Assembly: GCF_016862895.1 (NCBI RefSeq)
Contig: NZ_BONV01000036.1
Location: 62,001 to 126,000 of the forward strand
Length of the DNA: 64,000 nt
Direction of reading: 5' to 3'
Source of the DNA: Planotetraspora kaengkrachanensis
Lineage (GTDB): Bacteria > Actinomycetota > Actinomycetes > Streptosporangiales > Streptosporangiaceae
Positions 8,581 through 16,380 of the stretch are shown piece by piece. The first letter of the stretch is position 1. The number at the start of each line of letters is the position of its first letter. The notes beneath the pieces were generated by a model. It saw only the letters and a program-made list of their open reading frames with translations, was not told the origin of the DNA and did no database searches. A program made the translations under genes and the position numbers.

Positions 8581-9795
8581 TCAGGAACGGCCCGGAGACA
8601 ACTCCTCGATGCCGTCGAGCAGGCGGTCGACGTCCGACCGGTCGTTGTAGTGGACGAGCCCGGCACGTACGGCGGAGCCCGAGTCGCGGATGCCGAGCGC
8701 CCGGGTCAGCTCCCACGCGTAGCAGTGGCCGTCCCACACGTTGACCTTGCGCGCCGCCAGGTGTTCGGCCACCTGCCGCGGCGTGTGCCCGGCCACGGTG
8801 AAGTAGGCGGTGGCCGTACGGCGGGCGGGCGATCCGACGAGGTTCACGTGAGGCAGGGACGACAGCCCCTTGAGCAGGTGGGCGAACTCGGCCTGCTCGT
8901 GGGCCTCGACCGCCGCCATCGAGGTGAGCAGCCGCCGGCGCCGGTCGCCCGTCGCGTCGGGGTCCAGGCCGGCGAGGTGGTCGACGGCGGCGGCGACTCC
9001 GGCCAGGTCCGCGAACGGCGCCGTTCCCGTCTCGAACCGGTCGGGCACCTCGTCCGGTGAGGAGGCGAGCTTGTCGGGCGACAGCCGCTCCAGCAGCTCA
9101 GGACGTGCGACGACGGTTCCGATGTGCGGCCCCGACCACTTGTACGCGCTGGTCGCGTAGAAGTCCGCGCCGAGCTCGACCATGTCGATCGGGGTGTGCG
9201 GGGTGGCGTGGACGCCGTCGACGTAGGCCAGGGCGCCCACCGCGTGCGCCCGGTCGGTGATGCGCCGGACGTCCGGCCTGGTCCCGAGCACGTTGCTCGC
9301 CGCCGTCACGGCCACCAGCCGCGTGCGCTCGTTCACGAGCTCGTCGTACTGGTCGGCGGGCAGTTCCCCGTTCGGCACCTCGACCGACGCCCAGCGGACC
9401 CGCGCGCCGGCCTGGGCCGCCGCCTGCACCCACGGGCGGACGTTCGCGTCGTGATCGAGCTGAGAGACCACGATCTCGTCGTCCGGTCCCCAGCCCTTCG
9501 CCAGGGCGTAGGCGAACCGGTAGGTGAGTGTGGTCATGTTCGGGCCGAAGACCACGCCCCCGGGGTCGCCGCCCACGAGGTCGGCGACGGCCTGACGAGC
9601 CTCGGAGACGATCTGGTCGGACCTGGCGCTGGCGGGAAACGCCCCGTGCGTGTTGCCGATGCCGCGGACGTACGCGCCGCTGACGGCGTCGATGACCGGC
9701 TGGGGCACCTGGGTGCCCGCCGCCGCGTCCAACCAGGCATATCCGTCAGAAAGGGCGGGGTAGAGAGCACGAATGCGTGAAATGTCGAGGCTCAT
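8581..9795 (-). CDS. Cysteine desulfurase-like class V aminotransferase
   Basis: 404-residue PLP enzyme of the class V (NifS/SufS-like) fold, belonging to the 'cysteine desulfurase-like' branch. The N-terminus (IRALYPALSDGYAWLDAAAGTQVP) and the PLP lysine segment TSAYKWSGPHIG are clear, as is the GIGNTHGAFPASARSD region. The start ATG at 9795 is where homology begins; the frame is open further upstream, but that part reads antisense to the SDR gene. It is divergent from the SDR gene with 85 bp between the starts. No iron-sulfur assembly partners are nearby, so a role in cluster assembly is not supported. Confidence 0.88.
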   Translation of the reverse strand: MSLDISRIRALYPALSDGYAWLDAAAGTQVPQPVIDAVSGAYVRGIGNTHGAFPASARSDQIVSEARQAVADLVGGDPGGVVFGPNMTTLTYRFAYALAKGWGPDDEIVVSQLDHDANVRPWVQAAAQAGARVRWASVEVPNGELPADQYDELVNERTRLVAVTAASNVLGTRPDVRRITDRAHAVGALAYVDGVHATPHTPIDMVELGADFYATSAYKWSGPHIGTVVARPELLERLSPDKLASSPDEVPDRFETGTAPFADLAGVAAAVDHLAGLDPDATGDRRRRLLTSMAAVEAHEQAEFAHLLKGLSSLPHVNLVGSPARRTATAYFTVAGHTPRQVAEHLAARKVNVWDGHCYAWELTRALGIRDSGSAVRAGLVHYNDRSDVDRLLDGIEELSPGRS

Positions 9796-9867
9796 GGCTA
9801 CTGAGTTTCGCGCCCCACCCCCGCTGAGGGGAAGGCGGCCAGGCGTCAACGAGGCATTTGCACCTGT

Positions 9868-9873
9868 TAGTCT
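9868..9873 (+). promoter_or_regulatory. Predicted -10 box (TAGTCT) of leaderless SDR gene
   Basis: TAGTCT ends 7 nt before the GTG at 9881; no Shine-Dalgarno sequence is present. Confidence 0.5.
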
Positions 9874-9880
9874 CCCGGAC

Positions 9881-10627
9881 GTGAATGGACGAGCAGTGCT
9901 GGTCACCGGGGCGTCGCGAGGCATCGGACGGGCGGTCGCGACGGCGTTCGCAGCCGCCGGCGATCGGGTCGCCATCCACCATCGGTCCTCTCCTGATCTC
10001 GCGGAGGACCTGCGCGCCGGGCTGCCGGGCGAGGGCCACGTGGTCGTCCAGGCCGACGTCGCCGACCCCGCCGCCGTCCGCCGCATGGTCGACGAGGCCG
10101 CCGGCGCGCTGGGCGGGCTCGACGTCGTGGTCAACAACGCGGGCGTCTTCCTCGCCCACCCCGTGACCGAGGTCTCCTACGAGGAGTGGCAGGCCGCCTG
10201 GCACGACACCCTCGCCACCAACCTCCTCGGTGCGGCCAACGTCGCCTGGTGCGCCGTACGGCACATGTCCCGGGGCGGCAGGATCGTCAACGTCTCCTCG
10301 CGCGGCGCCTTCCGCGGTGAGCCCGACAGCCCCGCCTACGGCGCGAGCAAGGCCGGCATGAACGCCATGGGCCAGTCGCTCGCGATCGCGCTGGCTCCGC
10401 ACGGCATCACCGTGGGAACCGTGGCGCCCGGCTTCGTCGAGACCGACATGACCAACGAGCACCTCAAGGCGCCTCGCGGCGACGCCATCCGGGCGCAGAG
10501 CCCGTTCGGGCGCGTGGCGATGCCCGAGGAGATCGCCGCCGCCGTCGTGTACCTGGCCTCACCCGCGGCCGAGTGGGCCAGCGGCACCATCATCGACCTC
10601 AACGGCGCGTCCTACCTGCGCAGCTAG
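9881..10627 (+). CDS. Short-chain dehydrogenase/reductase (SDR)
   Basis: 248-residue classical SDR: cofactor motif TGASRGIG at the N-terminus, NNAG after about 80 residues, active-site Ser and YGASK (SPAYGASKAG), and a C-terminal IIDLNGASYLRS. The reaction is NAD(P)H-dependent oxidation or reduction of a carbonyl/alcohol; the substrate is unknown, with FabG-like enzymes the closest in layout. The frame is open back to 9773, but homology begins at the GTG at 9881, which also has a correctly spaced -10 box. Confidence 0.9.
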   Translation: MNGRAVLVTGASRGIGRAVATAFAAAGDRVAIHHRSSPDLAEDLRAGLPGEGHVVVQADVADPAAVRRMVDEAAGALGGLDVVVNNAGVFLAHPVTEVSYEEWQAAWHDTLATNLLGAANVAWCAVRHMSRGGRIVNVSSRGAFRGEPDSPAYGASKAGMNAMGQSLAIALAPHGITVGTVAPGFVETDMTNEHLKAPRGDAIRAQSPFGRVAMPEEIAAAVVYLASPAAEWASGTIIDLNGASYLRS

Positions 10628-10679
10628 AACCGGGCGCCTCCTCCTGAAATCCCGGGAGGACGGCCGCGGCCCGGAGATC

Positions 10680-10685
10680 TATGGT
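10680..10685 (+). promoter_or_regulatory. Predicted -10 box (TATGGT) of leaderless STAND gene
   Basis: TATGGT ends 7 nt before the ATG at 10693. The box overlaps the alternative upstream start at 10681, which argues against that start. Confidence 0.45.
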
Positions 10686-10692
10686 CGAGGTC

Positions 10693-13056
10693 ATGGATCC
10701 GCTGAACGCGGTCGCCGCCGTGGTCGGAGTGGTGGCACTCGGCGTGGGAATCTGGCAGCTCCGTGTCGCGATCATGGATCGGCGGGACGCTCGTTCCGCC
10801 GCCGTTCCCCGGAGCGACCCGGAGCCGACGGGGACGGTGACGAGCGGGTCCCTTCCCGTCGTGGCGCCTCTTGGCCGCCTTCCCGTCGAGGTCGTGGGGC
10901 GTGACGACCTTCTCGCGGAGTTGCGGCGCGCTCTGGGGCGCAGAAGGGGCGGACCCCCTGGCGTGTGGGTGCTCGCCGGAATGGGCGGTGTGGGCAAGTC
11001 GACGATCGCGTTGTGGCTGGCGGCCGAGGCACGCAGGCTGGGCCGGCCGGTGTGGTGGGTGAACGCCGCGGACTCCCTGTCACTGCGGGGCGGGAGTCTC
11101 GAGATCCTTCGGCAGCTCGGAGCACCCGAGTGGGTCGCGCGGGAGGTACGAGACGCCGCTCCCACCGCCGCCGACCGATTCTGGACGTTCCTCGATGGTC
11201 CGTCGACGGTGCGGCGAGGGCTGCTGATCTTCGACAACGCGGACGCGCCGGAGCTGCTTTCCGCTGATGGCGTGTCCACTCCCGCGGACGGCACGGGATG
11301 GATCCGTCCGAGCAGGCGCGTCCTCACCGTTGTGACGACGCGCAACGGTGAGCCGGGTATGTGGGGCAACGCCGTCCACCTGAGACCTTTGAAGGTCCTC
11401 GACGACGTCGCCGCGGCGTCCGTGCTACGTGCGCTTGCACCGCAGGTAGCGGACTCCGACGGGAGCGGGGCCAGGGCCCTGGCGCGGCGACTCGGCGCAT
11501 TGCCTCTCGCGCTGCATCTGGCGGGCACCTACCTTGCCTCCCCCTTCGCTCGCTGGCGTGACTTCGACGACTACAGGCAGGCGCTGGACGGCGGCGAGGG
11601 GCCGGAGGCGATCGCCGAGTTGGACTCCGTCCGCACGGAGGCACGGGCGACGGTCTCCCGGACCTGGGAGTTGTCCCTGGACGCGCTTGCGGGCCAGGGG
11701 CTCGTGGAGGCCCGCGGACTGCTCTACGTGCTGTCCTGCTTCGCCCCCTCGACCGCCATCCCGACATCGATCATGCGGACGACGGTCGGAGAAGAGAGCA
11801 GACGGACCGTGCCCGCCCTTCGTGGTCTGGCCGAGGTCGGCCTGCTCGACGTCGGCGGTTCGTCGTCGGCGGCACAGTCCGAGGTCACCGTACATCCCGT
11901 GGTCGCCGACACCTGCAGGGCGCGGTTGCTCGCGCCCCCTGACCCAGATGGTCCGGACGGAGCTTCGATCATGGCGGCCCCGGTGCGGCTCCTGCGGGTC
12001 GCAGCGGAGGAACTCGACAAGGAGCAGCCGGAGGACTGGCCGTCCTGGGAACGGCTGATCCCGCACGTAGCGGCTCTGGTGACCTGGATCGCCCGGCACC
12101 TTGACACCGCCGATCTCTCCGCGCTGCTCACTGTCGGCCGCGAGGCATTGACGTCGTTGTGGCTGAACGGGGGACGGGCGGCGTACGACAGGGAGGCGCT
12201 GGCGCGCGCCAACCTGAGGGCGGCCGGGCGGTTGGGGGACGATCATCCCGACAGGCTCGCCGCCCTGAATGATCTGGCCGGGGCGCTCGACGGCCGGGGG
12301 CGGCACCGCGAGGCCGAAGACCTCTTTGGCTCGGTGCTCACCGGAAGGCGTCGGGTGCTCGGGGACGAAAACGTCGAAACGCTCCTCACCAGGGATCATC
12401 TGGTGGGCGCCATCCTGGCCCAGGGTCGCTTCGGCGAAGCCGAGCAGATGTACCGCGACCTCATCACGGACATGGGACGGACGCTGGGCGCCGAACATCG
12501 GGAGACGCTGACGACCAGCGTGGACCTCGCCTGGTCGATCGGCATGCAGGGGCGTGCGGAAGAGGCCGCGGAGATCTGCCGGCGGGTCCTCGACGCCGGG
12601 CGACGAGTGATCGGGGCCGAACATCCGAGGACGCTCGACGCGTGGGCGGATCTCGCCCGGTGGACCGGTGAACGGGGCGAGCATGAGCAATCAGAGGAGA
12701 TGTGTCGTGAGCTGCTGGAAGTGGAGCGACGCGTTCTGGGTGCACGGCATCCGCTGACCATGTCCACCGAAACGACACTGGCGCGGGCGCTCGCCGGGCA
12801 GGGAAGGTTCGGCGAATCGGAGAAGTTGCTGCGTGACCTCCTGGCGGAAATGGAACAGATCATCGGGGCGGGGGACGCTCGTGCGATCACGGCCCGGTCC
12901 CACCTCGCCGACGGTCTGGCCGCTCAGGGACGCACGGACGAGGCGAAGCGGATCTACCAGCACGTTCTGGAACTCCAGCAATTGTGGATGGGGGATGAGC
13001 ACCCGGAAACAGTGAGAACGCGCCAAGTGCTGGCAGCGATGGCCGTCGTCAGGTGA
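10693..13056 (+). CDS. Membrane-anchored STAND NTPase with NB-ARC and TPR repeats
   Basis: 787 residues. A hydrophobic helix at about 5-23 suggests an N-terminal membrane anchor. An NB-ARC-type NTPase follows (P-loop GMGGVGKST at 96-104; Walker B-like LLIFDNAD), then a winged-helix-like region. From about residue 485 the protein consists of some six TPR units of roughly 42 residues (for example GRHREAEDLFGSVL and GEHEQSEEMCRELL), the ligand-sensing half in such proteins. STAND proteins switch on by nucleotide-driven oligomerisation; many are regulators or antiphage sensors. No effector domain or partner gene is visible, so the output is unknown. Confidence 0.85.
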   Translation: MDPLNAVAAVVGVVALGVGIWQLRVAIMDRRDARSAAVPRSDPEPTGTVTSGSLPVVAPLGRLPVEVVGRDDLLAELRRALGRRRGGPPGVWVLAGMGGVGKSTIALWLAAEARRLGRPVWWVNAADSLSLRGGSLEILRQLGAPEWVAREVRDAAPTAADRFWTFLDGPSTVRRGLLIFDNADAPELLSADGVSTPADGTGWIRPSRRVLTVVTTRNGEPGMWGNAVHLRPLKVLDDVAAASVLRALAPQVADSDGSGARALARRLGALPLALHLAGTYLASPFARWRDFDDYRQALDGGEGPEAIAELDSVRTEARATVSRTWELSLDALAGQGLVEARGLLYVLSCFAPSTAIPTSIMRTTVGEESRRTVPALRGLAEVGLLDVGGSSSAAQSEVTVHPVVADTCRARLLAPPDPDGPDGASIMAAPVRLLRVAAEELDKEQPEDWPSWERLIPHVAALVTWIARHLDTADLSALLTVGREALTSLWLNGGRAAYDREALARANLRAAGRLGDDHPDRLAALNDLAGALDGRGRHREAEDLFGSVLTGRRRVLGDENVETLLTRDHLVGAILAQGRFGEAEQMYRDLITDMGRTLGAEHRETLTTSVDLAWSIGMQGRAEEAAEICRRVLDAGRRVIGAEHPRTLDAWADLARWTGERGEHEQSEEMCRELLEVERRVLGARHPLTMSTETTLARALAGQGRFGESEKLLRDLLAEMEQIIGAGDARAITARSHLADGLAAQGRTDEAKRIYQHVLELQQLWMGDEHPETVRTRQVLAAMAVVR

Positions 13057-13080
13057 TCTCGCACCCCGGGACGGGCGGAT

Positions 13081-13107
13081 CGGCCGGGCGCGCGGCGAAC
13101 CCGGCCG
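13081..13107 (+). terminator. Hairpin downstream of the STAND gene
   Basis: CGGCCGGG pairs with CCCGGCCG (8-bp perfect stem, 11-nt loop), 25 bp after the stop codon. Confidence 0.5.
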
Positions 13108-13206
13108 ACACACCTGTTCATGGCACGACGACCTGCGACTTCAGGCGATGGGGAGGGGAATACTCGCGGGGAGCGGTCGCCCACCTCATCCGGCGGCCAC
13201 GGACGG

Positions 13207-13614
13207 ATGGGCAGGACGATGAGTGATCTGGAGACGCGGGTCAGCCCGTACGGCCACGCCGAGACGGTGCGACGGCTGGAGCGGGAGATAGGCGGCCGCG
13301 GTGCGACGATCTACGGGCGCGTCGATCATGCCGCCAACGCGGCGTCGGTGGGGCTCCAGATGCCGCCGACCGTCGTGCTGATCTTCGGCAACCCCCGCGG
13401 CGGAACCGCGATCATGCTGAGCGCCCCGGCGGCCGCCTACGACATGCCCGTGCGGGTCCTGGTGCGTGAGGCGGGACCTGAGGTGCTGGTCGAGTGGCGG
13501 CGGCCGGAACTGCTCGCCGCGGCCTTCGGCCTGGACGCGGAGACGGTCGCCCCGCTGCAGGTGCTCAAGGCGGTCGTGGAGGCGGCGATCGCGCCGTCGG
13601 CGCCCGCGACCTGA
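13207..13614 (+). CDS. DUF302-domain protein
   Basis: 135-residue protein (131 if it starts at the second ATG, 13219) with the DUF302 fold: SPYGHAETVRRLEREI, then GRVDHAANAASVGLQMPPTVVLIFGNPRGGTAIM. DUF302 proteins are small and cytosolic; their biochemical role is not established, though some bind metals or nucleotides. The frame is open further upstream to 13120, but that part shows no homology. A hairpin follows the gene. Confidence 0.82.
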   Translation: MGRTMSDLETRVSPYGHAETVRRLEREIGGRGATIYGRVDHAANAASVGLQMPPTVVLIFGNPRGGTAIMLSAPAAAYDMPVRVLVREAGPEVLVEWRRPELLAAAFGLDAETVAPLQVLKAVVEAAIAPSAPAT

Positions 13615-13635
13615 GGAAACTCGATCATCAACTGT

Positions 13636-13658
13636 TCCGGGATGTGACAGGTCCCGGA
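13636..13658 (+). terminator. Hairpin downstream of the DUF302 gene
   Basis: TCCGGGA (13636-13642) pairs with TCCCGGA (13652-13658) around a 9-nt loop, 22 bp after the stop codon. Confidence 0.45.
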
Positions 13659-13754
13659 TTTGCTGGAGCTCCGACCCGCTGTCAAGTGGATGGATCGGAG
13701 CAGGTTGAATACAGAGAGGCAGATAACCGGAGCGCCCGAAACGGTGAGATTGTG

Positions 13755-13826
13755 ATGACCAGAATCTGGCCGCCGATCGTGACCGACGTGACCGACCACG
13801 AGAGCGCCGACGCGCGCCTCGGCTGA
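13755..13826 (+). CDS. Possible 23-residue leader ORF upstream of the AraC gene
   Basis: ATG at 13755 with GGTGAG upstream; the frame ends at 13826, eight bases before the AraC start. It contains no recognised motif. It could be a translated leader or chance. Confidence 0.2.
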   Translation: MTRIWPPIVTDVTDHESADARLG

Positions 13827-13834
13827 CCGGCGTC

Positions 13835-14758
13835 GTGGACGAGACCCACCCGTTCAAGTCGCTCGACCTCGACCAGAGCGCCTTCACGGAACGAACCTTC
13901 TGCAGCTGGTACGAGACCGGCTGGAGGTCGGTTCTGCTGCGCCGCTTCGACGACCACCCCGTCGCCGACGACGTCTATCTCCCTCCCACCGACGACCAGC
14001 ACCTCGTCCTCGTCACGGCGGGCGAGTCCACGATCGAGTCCTTCGGAGAGGGCGGCCGGCGTACGGCCAGATACGTCCCCGGCCAGATCGGGCTCACCCC
14101 ACCGGGCGTGCCGACCCGGTTGCGATGGCGGTCTGAGTCCGCCCCGCGGACGCTCCACCTTCATCTGCCCGCCCGCCTGCTGACTCGGGCCGTGCGGGAG
14201 TTGTGGGGCACCGAGGAGAGCCCGTTGAGCCGGCCGGACGCGCTGGCGCTCTCCGATCCCGTCGTCGAGCAGATCATGCTGGCCCTGGACACCGCGGCGG
14301 CCAGGGGCATGGACGATCTCTACGCCGAATCCGCCGCCCACTTCCTCGCCGTCCACCTGCTTGCCCGGCACGGCGGGATGCCCGTGCCGCGGCTTTCCCG
14401 CCGAGAGGACACCCGGGTGCGCAGGGCCATCGAGATCATGCGGGACGGCCTGAACCAGTCGCTGACCCTCACCGACATCGCGAGCCAGGTCTGGCTGAGC
14501 ACCTTCCACTTCGTCCGGGTCTTCAAGGCGGCGACGGGCGAGACGCCGCATCGCTACCTGACCCGGCTGCGTATCCAGGCGGCGTGCCGCCATCTGGAAC
14601 GCGGAACCGGCTCGATCAGTGAGATCGCCCAGCTCTGCGGCTTCAGCAGCCCCTCACACCTGTCCGCGGCCTTCGCCCGGGAGATGGGGACCTCGCCCTC
14701 CGCCTATCGGCGCGACGTCCAGGAGCGGAACCACCAGGTCCACCTGCCCGACCACTGA
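13835..14758 (+). CDS. AraC-family transcriptional regulator
   Basis: 307 residues. The C-terminal third is the double helix-turn-helix of the AraC/XylS family (LTDIASQVWLSTFHFVRVFKAATGETPHRYL, then ISEIAQLCGFSSPSHLSAAFAREMGTSP; both split here only for description). The N-terminal part looks like a cupin-type sensing domain (HLVLVTAGESTIESF, VPGQIGLTPPGVPTRL). The gene starts at GTG 13835 and ends 14 bp before the molybdenum hydroxylase operon, so it is probably the local regulator of that operon, perhaps responding to an aldehyde. Confidence 0.88.
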   Translation: MDETHPFKSLDLDQSAFTERTFCSWYETGWRSVLLRRFDDHPVADDVYLPPTDDQHLVLVTAGESTIESFGEGGRRTARYVPGQIGLTPPGVPTRLRWRSESAPRTLHLHLPARLLTRAVRELWGTEESPLSRPDALALSDPVVEQIMLALDTAAARGMDDLYAESAAHFLAVHLLARHGGMPVPRLSRREDTRVRRAIEIMRDGLNQSLTLTDIASQVWLSTFHFVRVFKAATGETPHRYLTRLRIQAACRHLERGTGSISEIAQLCGFSSPSHLSAAFAREMGTSPSAYRRDVQERNHQVHLPDH

Positions 14759-14772
14759 AGGAGGGAGCCACG

Positions 14773-15372
14773 ATGACCGCAATTGTTCGAGGGTCCGGCG
14801 GCAATCCTGCGAATGCGGCCGATGAAGGCGTCTGCCTAGCGTTGGGCACCATGGGGAGTGCTGAATCGACGATCGCGTCCGCCTGCCGTACCGAGACGAC
14901 GTTCACGGCCAACGGCCGGCCCGTACGGGTGGAGCTGGACCCGCGTGAGTCGCTGCTCGACGTCCTGCGGGAACGGCTGGGGCTGACCGGGACCAAGAAG
15001 GGCTGCGACCACGGGCAGTGCGGAGCGTGCACCGTCCATCTGAACGGCCGCAGGATCGTGTCCTGCCTGACGCCGGCCGTGCAGGTGAACGGCCAGGCCG
15101 TGACGACGATCGAAGGGGTGGCCGACGCCGACGGGACGCTGCACCCGCTCCAGGAGGCGTTCATCGACAACGACGCGCTGCAGTGCGGGTACTGCACGCC
15201 CGGTCAGGTGATGTCCGGGCTCGCCTGCATCGCCGAGGGCCATGCCGGCAGCGACGACGAGATCCGCGAGTACCTCAGCGGCAACCTGTGCCGCTGCGGC
15301 GCGTACGCCGGGATCCTGGCCGCCGTCCGTGAGACGGCCCGCCGCCTGAACTCCCCGGTGAGCGAGGGCTGA
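14773..15372 (+). CDS. Molybdenum hydroxylase small subunit, two [2Fe-2S] clusters (PaoA/CoxS-like)
   Basis: 199 residues. The plant-type ferredoxin cluster ligands are Cys78, Cys83, Cys86 and Cys98 (GCDHGQCGACTVHL); the second cluster ligands are Cys138, Cys141, Cys173 and Cys175 (QCGYCTPG, NLCRCGAY). The subunit passes electrons from the Mo centre to FAD. The ATG at 14773 has a strong GGAGGGAG ribosome site; an internal ATG at 14851 is close to where family homology begins, so the first 26 residues may be an extension. They lack a twin-arginine signal, so a cytosolic enzyme is likely, unlike periplasmic PaoA of E. coli. Confidence 0.92.
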   Translation: MTAIVRGSGGNPANAADEGVCLALGTMGSAESTIASACRTETTFTANGRPVRVELDPRESLLDVLRERLGLTGTKKGCDHGQCGACTVHLNGRRIVSCLTPAVQVNGQAVTTIEGVADADGTLHPLQEAFIDNDALQCGYCTPGQVMSGLACIAEGHAGSDDEIREYLSGNLCRCGAYAGILAAVRETARRLNSPVSEG

Positions 15373-15375
15373 CCG

Positions 15376-16380
15376 ATGAGGCCCTTCAGCTACGCGGTGC
15401 CCGCCACCCTCGCCGAGGCGGTCTCCGCCCTCGCCGCGTCCGAACCGGGCACGAAGATCCTCGCCGGCGGCACCACGCTCTACGACCTGATGAAGCTCGA
15501 CATCGAGGCGCCCCCGGCGGTCGTCGACGTCCACCGACTCGCCGAGCTCGCCGCAATCGACACGACCCGCCCTGACGAGTTCTCCTTCGGCGCCGGCGCC
15601 AGGATGGCCGACGTCGCCGACGACCCGGTGGTGCGGCGCGACTTCCCCGTGCTGGCCGAGTCGCTCGCCAAGGCCGCCTCACAACAACTGCGCAACATGG
15701 CCACGGTCGGGGGCAACCTGCTTCAGCGCACCCGATGCGGCTACTTCCGCGGCGGGCCCGCGTTCCCCTGCAACAAACGGGAGCCGGGCAGCGGCTGCTC
15801 GGCGATCGGCGGCCTGGACCGGGGGCACGCCCTGTTCGGGGCAGGGGACGCCTGCGTCGCCACCTATCCGGGCGACTGGGCGGTCGCCCTGCTGGCGTTC
15901 GACGCCGAGATCGACGTCATCGGTCCCCGTGGTGTGCGCACGGTGGCGGTCGGGGACCTCCACGTCGAGCCGGGCGACGATCCGCAGAGGGAGCACACCC
16001 TCGCCGGCGACGAGCTCATCGTCCGCATCCGCGTCCCGGTCACTCCCTCCGGCCGGGGCTCCACGTATCACAAGATCCGCGACCGGGAGTCGTACGCCTT
16101 CGCGCTCGTCTCGGTCGCGGCGGGGGTGGCCTTCGACGACCGCGGGGTGGTCGAGGACTGCCGCATCGCTCTGGGCGGGGTCGCCACCCGGCCGTGGCGC
16201 TCCCCGGCCGCCGAGGCGGTCCTGATCGGCGAGCGGCTGACCGAGGCGACCGCCCGCCGGGCCGGCGAACAGGCGTTCGCCGGGGCGCGCCCGGGGACCG
16301 GCAACGCGTTCAAGATCGAGCTTGGCATCCGCGCGGTGGGCGACGCGCTGCGGATCGCCGGAGAGCGAGCAGGCCGATGA
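15376..16380 (+). CDS. Molybdenum hydroxylase FAD subunit with extra [4Fe-4S] insert (PaoB-like)
   Basis: 334 residues. FAD-binding motifs are ILAGGTTLYDLMK near 28-40 and ATVGGNLLQRTR at 109-120. Directly after the latter comes an insert with Cys121, Cys132, Cys141 and Cys160 (RCGYFRGGPAF, PCNKREPGSGCSA), the segment that binds a [4Fe-4S] cluster in E. coli PaoB; ordinary CoxM/XdhB subunits lack it. This places the enzyme with PaoABC-type aldehyde oxidoreductases. The gene begins 3 bp after the small-subunit stop codon and its stop overlaps the next start. Confidence 0.92.
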   Translation: MRPFSYAVPATLAEAVSALAASEPGTKILAGGTTLYDLMKLDIEAPPAVVDVHRLAELAAIDTTRPDEFSFGAGARMADVADDPVVRRDFPVLAESLAKAASQQLRNMATVGGNLLQRTRCGYFRGGPAFPCNKREPGSGCSAIGGLDRGHALFGAGDACVATYPGDWAVALLAFDAEIDVIGPRGVRTVAVGDLHVEPGDDPQREHTLAGDELIVRIRVPVTPSGRGSTYHKIRDRESYAFALVSVAAGVAFDDRGVVEDCRIALGGVATRPWRSPAAEAVLIGERLTEATARRAGEQAFAGARPGTGNAFKIELGIRAVGDALRIAGERAGR

